Assembly: GCF_014236655.1 (NCBI RefSeq)
Contig: NZ_JACMYG010000003.1
Coordinates: 1-64,000 of the forward strand
Length of the DNA: 64,000 nt
Source of the DNA: Pseudomonas kielensis
GTDB lineage: Bacteria > Pseudomonadota > Gammaproteobacteria > Pseudomonadales > Pseudomonadaceae
Direction of reading: 5' to 3'
The notes under the pieces are model-generated. The model was not told the origin of the DNA. It ran no database searches and saw nothing but the letters and a program-made list of their open reading frames with translations. Made by a program: the position numbers and the translations under genes. Shown piece by piece: positions 9,002 to 17,852 of this stretch (positions within the stretch are counted from its first letter, which is position 1; the number at the start of each line of letters is the position of its first letter).

Positions 9002-9250
9002 ATGATCAATATCCAACTGCAAGATGAAGCCTGGGAAAACCTTGAAGTCGAGATCGAGGCGTTGCTCGATGAGTGGCACGTGAAGGTCGGCGATACGGTC
9101 CAAGCGCAACAGTTGCTGGCCAGCGTGATGGTGGTCAAGACCAGTTTCGACGTGCTGGCCCCGGCCGCCGGAACCATCAGCAACCTGTTGGTGGCGGCTC
9201 AGGACAACTTCACCCGCGGCCAGGCCCTGGCTGAACTGACAGAGGCCTGA
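9002..9250 (+). CDS. free-standing lipoyl-domain protein (E2 lipoyl part)
   Basis: An 82-residue protein consisting only of a biotin/lipoyl attachment fold. The lysine to be lipoylated is K46 in VMVVKTSFDV, at the tip of the expected hairpin, followed by the APAAGTISNLLV return strand that mirrors the first half. In ordinary complexes this domain is the amino-terminal part of E2, joined by a flexible linker to a subunit-binding and a catalytic domain. Here it is a separate gene 11 bp after E1 beta and 5 bp before the E2 catalytic gene. It would shuttle acyl groups as a diffusible carrier. The lipoate ligase homologue at 9945 may attach its cofactor. Confidence 0.85.
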   Translation: MINIQLQDEAWENLEVEIEALLDEWHVKVGDTVQAQQLLASVMVVKTSFDVLAPAAGTISNLLVAAQDNFTRGQALAELTEA

Positions 9251-9255
9251 CGATC

Positions 9256-9945
9256 ATGACGCAGCAACCGAGTCCCGAGGACCGTAAACGGATACCGATA
9301 ACCGGCCTGCGCGGCATCATCTCGCGCAGCATGACCCAGGCCTGGCAGGCACCCCGCGTGGCGCTCGGGCTGGAGCTGGAAATGGGCCCGCTGCTGGCCA
9401 GGGCCAAGGCCATGAGTGCCGTCGAAGGGGTCAAGATCACCCCGACAGTGCTGCTGTTGGTCGCCCTGGCTCGCACGCTCAAGCTTCACCCACGGCTGAA
9501 CGCGCTGCTCACCGACCAGGGCATCGAGGAGGTGCATGCGGTCAACCTGACGGTGGCGGTGCATACCGAAAAGGGCCTGCTGACTCCGGTGATCCGTGAT
9601 GCCGAGCAAAAGTCGGCGGTGCAACTGGCGGCCGAACTGGGCGAGTTGGCGTCCCGCGCGCGGGAGGGCAAGTTGCCGCCGACGGCCTATCAGAAAGGCA
9701 CTTTTACCCTGAGCAATCTGGCCGCAGCCGGGATCGACTGGGTGACGCCGATCCTCAACGCGCCGCAGGTCGGCATTCTCGGGGTTGGTCGTACCCGCGA
9801 AGGGGTGGTGGTGCGTGACGGCGCACCGGCGGTGGCGCAGGTCGCCACGCTCACCCTGGTGTTCGATCATCGCGCGGTGGATGGGTATCCGGCCAGCCTG
9901 TTTCTACGTGACCTGGGCGCTTGCCTGACGGCGGCACAGTTCTGA
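9256..9945 (+). CDS. E2 acyltransferase catalytic domain, stand-alone
   Basis: A 229-residue 2-oxoacid dehydrogenase acyltransferase consisting of the catalytic core alone. It opens almost at once with RIPITGLRGIISRSM, the usual first helix of the catalytic domain, contains TFTLSNLAAAGIDWVTPIL, and ends with the active-site motif HRAVDG. Neither a lipoyl domain nor a peripheral subunit-binding domain is present; a normal E2 is about 370-550 residues. It should move the acyl group from the lipoyl protein to CoA. Its stop codon overlaps the ligase start as TGATG, indicating translational coupling. A dihydrolipoamide dehydrogenase (E3) is not encoded nearby and must come from elsewhere. Confidence 0.87.
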   Translation: MTQQPSPEDRKRIPITGLRGIISRSMTQAWQAPRVALGLELEMGPLLARAKAMSAVEGVKITPTVLLLVALARTLKLHPRLNALLTDQGIEEVHAVNLTVAVHTEKGLLTPVIRDAEQKSAVQLAAELGELASRAREGKLPPTAYQKGTFTLSNLAAAGIDWVTPILNAPQVGILGVGRTREGVVVRDGAPAVAQVATLTLVFDHRAVDGYPASLFLRDLGACLTAAQF

Positions 9946-10685
9946 TGTCAGCGTTGTGCGGCAATCCACCCGCCGAGCCCAAGCTGTTCGGTGCACGGCT
10001 GCAGTGCGCGTATGCCGAACAGGCCTGGATCAAAGAACAGTTGGCGGTCGGGATCGGGGGGCCGCAATTGGCCCTGGTGGAATACCTGCGGCCGGCACTG
10101 ATCTACGGGCGCCGCGGTGGTGATCAAGAGGCGGCGCAGCGGCGCGCCGGCGCGCTCGGCTACGGGGTTGCACGGCGCAGCAGTGGTGGCGGGGCGGTAC
10201 TGGCCGGTCCCTGGTTGCTGGGCGTCGAACTGCTGTTGCCGCACAGCCATGTGTTGGCGCAACTGAGTCCGGTGGAAAGTTTCCGCTGGTTCGGTCGTTG
10301 CTGGCAGCACGTGCTGCGTGAGCAGGGCTATGCCAGCCGGCTGGCCGATGCTGCCAGCATCGCCACGCACAATGCGGCGGCGCAGGCGGCAGCGGTGGAC
10401 TGGATCTGCTTCGCCGGTCTTGGGCATGGCGAGCTACTCGATACCGAGGGACGCAAGCTGCTTGGCCTGGCTCAGTACCGGGGTCGCGCAGGGGTGCTGT
10501 TGAGCGCCGGTTTGCTGCTGGCCGCGACGCCCTGGGAAGACCTCGAATGGATTCACCTGGGCCAGCGCACCCGCTATTCAACCATGCAGCAACAGGCTTC
10601 AGCGGGGTTGCCGGGGCTACAACGGGACCTACTTTGCCAGCGTCTGGTGCTAACCCTGCAGGCGGAACTGGCGAGCGCGTCATGA
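9945..10685 (+). CDS. lipoate-protein ligase A family protein
   Basis: A 246-residue biotin/lipoate ligase-fold protein. The signature RRSSGGGAVLAGP matches the lipoate-protein ligase motif RRxxGGGxV, and LVEYLRPALIYGRR resembles the strand preceding it. It probably attaches lipoate to K46 of the neighbouring free-standing lipoyl protein. The lysine-bearing part of the usual motif (a GxK loop) is not obvious: GLAQYRGRAGVLLSAGLLL aligns roughly there with Gln/Arg instead, so activity as ligase, octanoyltransferase or amidotransferase is open. ATG 9945 overlaps the E2 stop by one base. It is the last gene of the tight E1-E2 unit. Confidence 0.75.
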   Translation: MSALCGNPPAEPKLFGARLQCAYAEQAWIKEQLAVGIGGPQLALVEYLRPALIYGRRGGDQEAAQRRAGALGYGVARRSSGGGAVLAGPWLLGVELLLPHSHVLAQLSPVESFRWFGRCWQHVLREQGYASRLADAASIATHNAAAQAAAVDWICFAGLGHGELLDTEGRKLLGLAQYRGRAGVLLSAGLLLAATPWEDLEWIHLGQRTRYSTMQQQASAGLPGLQRDLLCQRLVLTLQAELASAS

Positions 10686-10817
10686 GCATTTGACTGAGCG
10701 CATGACTGGCTGGCGAGCGCTCGGAAACTCCCGACCCAAGAAGCCGGCCGACCACGCTCGGACAATGATCCACTAACAGCCCGCGCGGCGGGCATACGGT
10801 TTTATGAGGTGTAAACG

Positions 10818-11606
10818 ATGAATACCCAAGACTGGCAGGCCTGCCCGTTGGATATGAGTGACCTGGATCTGTCCGGGGACAAGCTGCGCGAGCAGTGGGA
10901 TCGGCTGCATGCCGGGAACCGCGAACCCTTCCCGCCATCCGCGCAGTTGCAAGAGGCGTGGCGCCAGTATCACTTGGGCAACTTTGCCCAGGCGGTCAAT
11001 ATCGGCCTTGAAATGGATGGGCAAGGGCTGGTGCCAGCGGCTTTTGCGACCACAATTTATGCGCAGTACATCGAAAAGAACGACAAGAACAAGACTGAAC
11101 TGTTCAAAGAAGCCATGGCAATGTGCAAGAAAGCCGAGATGAGCGGTGTATCGAGTGCCAATGTGCATTACATGTACGCGGTTGCCATGGGGCGCTACAG
11201 CCAGTTTATCTCGATGATCGAGGCACTGGCTCAGGGCTTTGGCGGGAGCATCAAGGAGCAGCTCGAGAAGTGCCTTGGCCTCGAACCGGATCATGCCGAA
11301 GCGTATGTCACCTATGGCGGTTGGCATGCCGGCATCACCGATCAGGCCGGTGCTCTTATGGCACGCATGCTCTATGGTGCGACCCAGTGCGGCGCCCATG
11401 AGCACTACGACGCGGCAGTCAAGCTGGCGCCTGGGGCGGTGGTGCCGTTTATCGAGTACGCGCGTGGACTGGAGGTGATGTATGGCAGTGACGATCCGGG
11501 TGTCGTCGAGAAGCTGCAGCGGGCCCTGCAGTTGACGGCTCACGATGCCATGCAGCGCCTGGATCAAGAGCAGGCGCGGCAGCAACTTGCCCAGCTCCAG
11601 GCCTGA
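10818..11606 (+). CDS. TPR-like helical protein of unknown function
   Basis: A 262-residue protein with no signal peptide. Repeated helical hairpins such as QLQEAWRQYHLGNFAQAVNIG and CLGLEPDHAEAYVTYGGWHAG are typical of tetratricopeptide folds, and AVKLAPGAVVPFIEYARGLE looks like a further repeat. TPR folds mediate protein contacts. GAGGTG precedes ATG 10818. It lies 132 bp after the lipoate ligase homologue on the same strand and converges with the Bat operon, so it may be the end of the catabolic transcript. No enzymatic motif was seen and I do not assign a function. Confidence 0.7.
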   Translation: MNTQDWQACPLDMSDLDLSGDKLREQWDRLHAGNREPFPPSAQLQEAWRQYHLGNFAQAVNIGLEMDGQGLVPAAFATTIYAQYIEKNDKNKTELFKEAMAMCKKAEMSGVSSANVHYMYAVAMGRYSQFISMIEALAQGFGGSIKEQLEKCLGLEPDHAEAYVTYGGWHAGITDQAGALMARMLYGATQCGAHEHYDAAVKLAPGAVVPFIEYARGLEVMYGSDDPGVVEKLQRALQLTAHDAMQRLDQEQARQQLAQLQA

Positions 11607-11732
11607 ATCCAACGTTACGTGCAGTCCTGATGAGGTGTGCGTGCGCGCGCGGATCGGATGTGGTTGAGGGCTATCCCCCGCAGGTTGAGCGCCAATCGCT
11701 GTCCGGTCCGTGAGCTACCTGGCGGCGCAGGT

Positions 11733-12953
11733 TCAGTCGCTGTCCGGGTTGAGTTGTTGGGGGTGAGCGGTTGGCTTGGGGCGTGTTTTGCGCTGTTGGC
11801 GAACCTGAGCCGCCGCCCGGTACAGCTCCTGGACGTCGAAATGGCTGGCGTTAGCGGCATAACGCGCCCGCAGCAGGGCCTGGATCGCCTCGTGCAGGTT
11901 CGTGTCTCTGACCCGGCGCAAAGGTTCTGGCGCCGGGTTCAATTGCAGCCAGTGTTCCAGGGACGTTTCCACCGCATCGAGGTGGCCTGAGGCGCAGGCC
12001 TGACGGAAGGCGCGCCAGTGTTTGCGCTCTTCCTGCCAAGCGGCGCAACGCTGCCGCCACCCTTGCCAGCGATAGAGTGTTCCGCCCAGTAATGCGATGA
12101 GCAGACCAAACAGGCTCAGGTGTACGGCATAGCGCTGGACCGGCGCGGCCAGCGGCTCGTCGTGTTCAGCAATGCTCAGGTGACGGGCGGGCAGCTCCGC
12201 CGTTTCCAACTGCCCTGTCAGGGTATTGCGCCAGTGCAGCTGAATGGCGGGGAGCACGATTGGGCCGGCGCGCTCAAAGAGGTAGTGAACCTCGTCGATG
12301 CGGCGAATCGTTTGTCCGCTGCGTCCATCGGTCTTTTCCAGTTGCGTGGCCCGGCGATACACCCGTACCCCTGTGGGGGTATTGAGTGTCGGCGTCGGCG
12401 GCAGCAGGTGACCGGGCTCGCGCAATTCGATCTGCAGTCGGCGGGTCAGTAGGTCGCCGCTCTGCAATGGGGTCGTGTCCGGCTGGTAGGTTTCGCTCAC
12501 GCTCAGTTGTGCGCGTGTGTGGGATTGGGCGCTGTACTCGGGGGCCATGGAATTGACTTGAATACGCATGTTGGGTAGCGACAAGCGGGCGTCGAGCGCG
12601 CGGTGATGCTCGTCGGCATAGCGCAGCCGGACCTCGGCGGGAGCAAGCGAGTGCTCGCCCGCCGCAAGGGGGGGAAATCGATAGGTGCGTTCGATGCCGG
12701 CATAGTCTTGCTCATCGATGCGCTGGAACACGTTGCCGCCACTGTCCTGCAGCTCGCCAGCCGGCCCACCGACCCATTCGATTCGCGGAAAATCGGGGGC
12801 GCCCAGGAAGTAATTGGGCACCAGGACCTGCACTCTGAGGACGATGCTTTGGCCGGAGTGCACCGCACCTTCCGGTTCCTGGATCACTCGTATCAGCGGC
12901 TCCTGTGCCCAGCAGGGTGAGCTGAGTAGAAGCAGCACAAACAGCTTGCTCAT
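11733..12953 (-). CDS. batD: BatD-like membrane protein
   Basis: A 406-residue protein with a signal peptide (LFVLLLLSSPCWAQ) and one transmembrane segment near residue 275-295 (LSLFGLLIALLGGTLY). The extracytoplasmic part is made of beta-rich stretches beginning IRVIQEPEGAVHSGQSIVLRVQV, as in the BatD (oxygen tolerance) family. The cytoplasmic tail is helical and basic and ends in a proline-rich stretch. Its ATG overlaps the stop of the preceding VWA-TPR gene by 4 bp. Bat proteins work with MoxR ATPases, probably in protein-complex assembly or envelope stress; the exact role is unsettled. It is the final gene of the six-gene minus-strand operon. Confidence 0.85.
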   Translation of the reverse strand: MSKLFVLLLLSSPCWAQEPLIRVIQEPEGAVHSGQSIVLRVQVLVPNYFLGAPDFPRIEWVGGPAGELQDSGGNVFQRIDEQDYAGIERTYRFPPLAAGEHSLAPAEVRLRYADEHHRALDARLSLPNMRIQVNSMAPEYSAQSHTRAQLSVSETYQPDTTPLQSGDLLTRRLQIELREPGHLLPPTPTLNTPTGVRVYRRATQLEKTDGRSGQTIRRIDEVHYLFERAGPIVLPAIQLHWRNTLTGQLETAELPARHLSIAEHDEPLAAPVQRYAVHLSLFGLLIALLGGTLYRWQGWRQRCAAWQEERKHWRAFRQACASGHLDAVETSLEHWLQLNPAPEPLRRVRDTNLHEAIQALLRARYAANASHFDVQELYRAAAQVRQQRKTRPKPTAHPQQLNPDSD

Positions 12954-14413
12954 GGTTCGTGGCTCTCGCGCTGTTGCAGTTGCAGGGCCATCTTGTTTCT
13001 GAGATAGCCGCTAAGGTTTGCGTCCAGAGAGTCGAGCCAGATTTGCGCCTGTTCCTCTGGCGTGACGTGCTGGGAGGCTTCGGTCTCAGCGCGGCGAAGT
13101 TGTGGGTCTGATTGCAATCCGTCCGGTGGAAGGTTGGGTTCGCCCGGATTGTCGGGAGCGCGTGGCTGCTCAAGCAGGTTCAGCAGCAAGCCGAGATTGT
13201 CCTGGGCCTGTTGCCAGCTCGGCCGCACAGTGAGCGCCTGCCGATACTGCGCGATCGCGTCCGGGTAGCGGCCGAGCATGGCCAGGGCGTTGCCCTGGTT
13301 GTAATGGGCGTGGGGCGTGTTTTCGACACTGAAGGCTTGCGCTGCGGATGCGTAGTCGCCCGCCCGATAGTACGCAATGCCTTGCCACTGAGGGTCCTGG
13401 TAGAGGGCCGCGGCTGCAGCGAAGTCACCGCGGTCAAACAGGCGCTGGGCCTGTTGGTCAGGTGTGCGCCAGAGCTGCCAGAACCGCCACTCGCCAGCTT
13501 CCGCTTCAGGGGCTGGCCCGAATACGAGGAGCAGAAGAAGCACGGGCGCCATACGACGAAAGCGCAGGAGCAGGAGCACGGCGACAGGCCAGAGGAGCCA
13601 CCAGCCCTGATCCTGCCAATGGCTGCCGGCGCTGGATTGAAGTTGTGCGCGGTAGTGATCGTTGAGTCGCGCCTCCAGTCTGTCGAGGTCGCTGGAGTCC
13701 AGGCGCATGGGAACCACGGGCACCTCAACGGTGTTGGCCAGTGCCTCGGCATCCGCCGTGGCGGCCCAGATGACCACGGGGCGTTCGTTCAGCGTGTGCC
13801 TGGCGGCGGGTTCCACGGAGTCAGTAATCAGCAGCAGGCTGACGGGGGACGGCTCCTGTCTCTGCATTTGATCCAGGGCTGCGAGCGCCGCAGTGGTGTC
13901 CTTGCCGGGACGGGGCATCAGTTCGGGAGAGAGTCCGTCGAGGTAATAGCCGAGCAGGCTTGGGTCATCACTGAGCGGCAGCAGCATGTGGGCCGTTCCC
14001 GCATAGGCCAGCAGGGCGGTGCGTGCACCCTGACGCCGGTCGAGCAGGTCATGCAGCTTGCTCCTGGCCCGTTCAAATCGGCTGGGGCGAAGGTCGGAAC
14101 TTGCCATTGAACTCGACAGGTCCAGTGCGATGATCAGGGGGGCGCGTTGTTCGGCAAATGGCGGTGGCTGGTAGGTCCAGCTGGGCCCTGCGGCGGCGAG
14201 CACAGCCAGCGTGGGCAGCAACAGCGGCCAGAGGCGCTGGCTCCGGGCCTGTCCGGGCACGTGAAGGTGCGCCAGCAAGTGGGGCGCGATCAGTTTGCGC
14301 CATGGCGCCAGGCTGTCCAGCCGTGGTCGGGCGAGGGCGTGGCCGAGTAGTAATAGCGGCAGCAGGGAGAGCCACAGGGGGCGCAGAAAGTGGATGGGGT
14401 AGAGACTGTCCAT
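12950..14413 (-). CDS. VWA domain plus TPR protein (BatB/BatC type)
   Basis: A 487-residue membrane protein. Two amino-terminal transmembrane segments (PLWLSLLPLLLLGHALA and LWPLLLPTLAVLAAAGPSW) precede a von Willebrand A domain whose metal site is LDLSSSM (DxSxS). Two further membrane segments occur near residue 310-330, followed by TPR repeats (DAIAQYRQALTVRPSWQQA) and an Asp/Pro-rich tail. This combines what are separate BatB and BatC genes in other bacteria. The start is ATG 14413, which overlaps the stop of the upstream VWA gene as TGATG. It is expected to form a membrane complex with the neighbouring VWA protein and to be remodelled by MoxR. Confidence 0.87.
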   Translation of the reverse strand: MDSLYPIHFLRPLWLSLLPLLLLGHALARPRLDSLAPWRKLIAPHLLAHLHVPGQARSQRLWPLLLPTLAVLAAAGPSWTYQPPPFAEQRAPLIIALDLSSSMASSDLRPSRFERARSKLHDLLDRRQGARTALLAYAGTAHMLLPLSDDPSLLGYYLDGLSPELMPRPGKDTTAALAALDQMQRQEPSPVSLLLITDSVEPAARHTLNERPVVIWAATADAEALANTVEVPVVPMRLDSSDLDRLEARLNDHYRAQLQSSAGSHWQDQGWWLLWPVAVLLLLRFRRMAPVLLLLLVFGPAPEAEAGEWRFWQLWRTPDQQAQRLFDRGDFAAAAALYQDPQWQGIAYYRAGDYASAAQAFSVENTPHAHYNQGNALAMLGRYPDAIAQYRQALTVRPSWQQAQDNLGLLLNLLEQPRAPDNPGEPNLPPDGLQSDPQLRRAETEASQHVTPEEQAQIWLDSLDANLSGYLRNKMALQLQQRESHEP

Positions 14414-15384
14414 CAGGCACCTGCTCGCGTGCGGACGCCATGCCAGTTGGCCAGCCAACCCAGCAGTAGCAAGCCGAGGGCGGTGCCGAGTGGGTAGACG
14501 TACAACGGGCTGGCTGGCTGGTGCTGGAGGTGGCGTTGCATGACCGGGAGCAAGCGGTCCAGCTCATCGATCGCGAGTGCCAGCTCCTGCTGGTCGCTTG
14601 CGTGCAGATAGCGGCCGCCACTGTCGTGGGCAATGCGTTGCAGGAGGGCTTCGTCCAAACGGTTTTCCCCTTCGCCCTCGGTCGATCCGAAACCAATGCA
14701 ATACAGGCGAATGCCATGCTGGCGTGCAATGAGCGCCGCCTGTTCCGGGGGCATGCGGCTGGCCGTGTCGCGGCCATCGCTGAGAAGTATCAGGGCCTTG
14801 TCCTGGGCGGCGCTGGAGGCAAACTGTTTCACGCCCAGACCGATGGCATCCCCTAGGGCGGTCCTGGGGCCGGCGATGCCAGGTTGCAGTTCGCCAAGGA
14901 GCGTACGCAAGGTGCTCTGGTCCTGGGTGAAACCGGCCTGGGTATAGGGGCGGTCACCGAAGATCACCAGGCCCAGGCGGTCATTGCGGCGACGTTCGAT
15001 GAAGGTGTCCATAACCTGTTGCACGGCTTGCATGCGGCTGAGCCCGGCACCCGTGTCGGTGGTTTCCATGGACTGTGAGGTGTCTATTGCCAGCAGCAGG
15101 TCGCGCTGGGGTTGCAGTTTCTCGATGGGCGGTTCAAGTCGAGTCGGTGCCGCCAGTGCCAGCACCAGTAGACACCAGGCCAGCCCGTTGAGCAGGTGAG
15201 CGAGAAACCCGACCGGGCGCTGGGTTGCTGTGCGGCCAGGGCGTTGGCCGGTGGCTTCGGCCATCTGCTGGAAGAAGGGTGTACGTACGGCGTCCTGGCG
15301 GCAATGACGGGCGGGCAGCACGTAGCGCAGCAGCCAGGGCAGTGGCAGCAGCAGGAGTAGCCAAGGCAGTTCAAGGACGTACAT
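14413..15384 (-). CDS. batA: VWA-domain membrane protein (BatA type)
   Basis: A 323-residue protein with an amino-terminal membrane segment (LPWLLLLLPLPWLLRYVL), a second near residue 65-85 (LNGLAWCLLVLALAAP), a VWA domain with intact metal site DTSQSM, and a terminal membrane segment (PLGTALGLLLLGWLA). Internal features GLVIFGDRPYTQAG and ILLSDGRD are usual VWA strands. Topology places the VWA domain on one face of the membrane, as in BatA. It overlaps the upstream DUF4381 gene by 14 bp and the downstream VWA-TPR gene by one base. Confidence 0.87.
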   Translation of the reverse strand: MYVLELPWLLLLLPLPWLLRYVLPARHCRQDAVRTPFFQQMAEATGQRPGRTATQRPVGFLAHLLNGLAWCLLVLALAAPTRLEPPIEKLQPQRDLLLAIDTSQSMETTDTGAGLSRMQAVQQVMDTFIERRRNDRLGLVIFGDRPYTQAGFTQDQSTLRTLLGELQPGIAGPRTALGDAIGLGVKQFASSAAQDKALILLSDGRDTASRMPPEQAALIARQHGIRLYCIGFGSTEGEGENRLDEALLQRIAHDSGGRYLHASDQQELALAIDELDRLLPVMQRHLQHQPASPLYVYPLGTALGLLLLGWLANWHGVRTRAGA

Positions 15385-15847
15385 GGTGTTTTAACCAGAC
15401 ACGTGCTGATTGGAGCAGGGCTGAACGCTCGCCTTGTCCGAGGGCGAGGATACGCTCGGGTGGCCAGTAGGCCAGTTCGCCAAGCACCTCGGGAAAGTGG
15501 TGACCGGGGCACTGTTGCTGGATGAAGGCCAGCCAGTCCGGGCCGGACAGTGCCGCCACGCTTTCGCGAGGCCAGGCCTGCAGTGCGGCAAGTTTGAGGA
15601 GCGTCGGCAGCTCGGTGAGACGCGCCGGGTCGGCGGTGCAATGGCGTTGCAGCGCATCCAGTGTCGCCAGGGCGCAACGCCGATAGCGATTGGATCGCCA
15701 GCGACGCAGTTGCAGGCAGACTAGCCCGAGCAGAGTGAGTACGAGCAAGAGGGATAAGCTCAGGGCCAAGGGCGTTTGTGGCCAGGGGCTGATCGCGGCG
15801 GGCAGGGCGAGATCCTGCAGCTGTGCCAGGTTGGGTCGTTCAGTCAT
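15371..15847 (-). CDS. DUF4381 membrane protein
   Basis: A 158-residue protein with one transmembrane segment (LALSLSLLLVLTLLGLVCL, residues about 27-45) and a helical cytoplasmic domain containing LKLAALQAWPRESVAALSG, typical of DUF4381. Proteins of this family are found almost only between DUF58 and VWA genes in MoxR operons. Its function is unknown; position suggests a membrane adaptor. It overlaps the DUF58 stop by 4 bp. Confidence 0.82.
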   Translation of the reverse strand: MTERPNLAQLQDLALPAAISPWPQTPLALSLSLLLVLTLLGLVCLQLRRWRSNRYRRCALATLDALQRHCTADPARLTELPTLLKLAALQAWPRESVAALSGPDWLAFIQQQCPGHHFPEVLGELAYWPPERILALGQGERSALLQSARVWLKHHVRP

Positions 15848-16818
15848 GGACGGGTCTGGCGGGCTGTCAGTTGACCGAGCAGGCGGTGCAATTGCTCGGC
15901 ACAGGGCGCTGCGCTGGAGATCGGCAGCAGTGGGATACCCAGCTGCCGTGTCGAACGGTGCAACGCCTCCAGTCGAGTCGCCTGCAGCTGTTCGAGTCCT
16001 CGGCGTTGGGTCCCATGCCCAAGGTCGACAGTCATTTGTCGCTCCCCCTGACTGACCACCAGTCGACTCGATGGCAGTGGCCCGGCGAGTAGCGGATCGT
16101 GGGTCCAGCAGGCGATTACATCGTTGTGCCGGTCCAGCTCGGCGAGCAGTCGATGCGTCTGTTCGTCCAGGCCGTGGAAATCGCTGATCAAGAGAATCAA
16201 ATGACCGTGGCGGGCGAGGCGGATGGCACGGCGTAGTACTTGGTTGAGCTGCTCTGGGGCGTCGTGCTGCAAGTCCGCCGACAGGGCGCGATTGTGCCGC
16301 ACCAGCACCTTCAGGGTCTGCAGCAGGTAAGCGCTGCCCCGGTTCGGGCGCAGTTCATCGATCAAGGTATCGCCGAAGATGAGCGCGCCCACGCGGTCCT
16401 GCTGGGCCAGGCCAATCCAGCCGGCGAGGGCGGCCAGTTCAGCGGCGAGCACTGATTTCATTGCACGCTGGCTGCCGAAAAACTGGTTCATGCGCTGATC
16501 CACCAGTAGCAACAACGGCCGATCGCGCTCTTCGGCGAATTGACGGATGAAGGGTTTGCGCAGGCGGGCCGTGACTTGCCAGTCGATCAGTCGGGCATCG
16601 TCGCCGGGCCAATAGGCTCGCAGTTCCTCGAAGTTCAGGCCGCGGCCCCGTAAGCGCGAGTCGTGCGCTCCGGCGAGCAGGCTTCCGGGCAATGGCTGCG
16701 GTAGCAGGGACAAACCGCGGCTGGCAGTTCGCAGGGCGACCAGGTGCGCCAGGTCGACATAGATACCTTCCTCGTTCACCGCCGTGGGCGCTGTCCGTTG
16801 CCATGGCAGCGTCGACAT
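15844..16818 (-). CDS. DUF58 protein of the MoxR operon
   Basis: A 324-residue DUF58 protein. The family hallmark RGLNFEELRAYWPGDDAR followed by IDWQVTARLRKPFIRQFAEE is intact, and a degenerate VWA-like fold follows (LLLLVDQRMNQFF, LILLISDFHGLDE). DUF58 proteins partner MoxR ATPases. I chose ATG 16818, 5 bp after the MoxR stop; an in-frame ATG at 16842 inside moxR would add eight basic residues, and neither has a strong ribosome site. It lacks the membrane segments seen in some longer DUF58 proteins. Confidence 0.83.
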   Translation of the reverse strand: MSTLPWQRTAPTAVNEEGIYVDLAHLVALRTASRGLSLLPQPLPGSLLAGAHDSRLRGRGLNFEELRAYWPGDDARLIDWQVTARLRKPFIRQFAEERDRPLLLLVDQRMNQFFGSQRAMKSVLAAELAALAGWIGLAQQDRVGALIFGDTLIDELRPNRGSAYLLQTLKVLVRHNRALSADLQHDAPEQLNQVLRRAIRLARHGHLILLISDFHGLDEQTHRLLAELDRHNDVIACWTHDPLLAGPLPSSRLVVSQGERQMTVDLGHGTQRRGLEQLQATRLEALHRSTRQLGIPLLPISSAAPCAEQLHRLLGQLTARQTRP

Positions 16819-16823
16819 GAGTT

Positions 16824-17795
<972 letters not shown>

Positions 17796-17816
17796 AGGAA
17801 TCCATGGCGCTGAACG

Positions 17817-17842
17817 CCCACGCGAGGTGTGGCTCGCGTGGG
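17817..17842 (-). terminator. hairpin between the second sulfatase and moxR
   Basis: A perfect 10-bp inverted repeat CCCACGCGAG / CTCGCGTGGG with a 6-base loop, lying 10 bp after the sulfatase stop on the minus strand. There is no T-run, so it may be a weak terminator or an RNA-processing hairpin that tunes expression of the moxR operon. Confidence 0.5.
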
Positions 17843-17852
17843 GACGTGTGGG

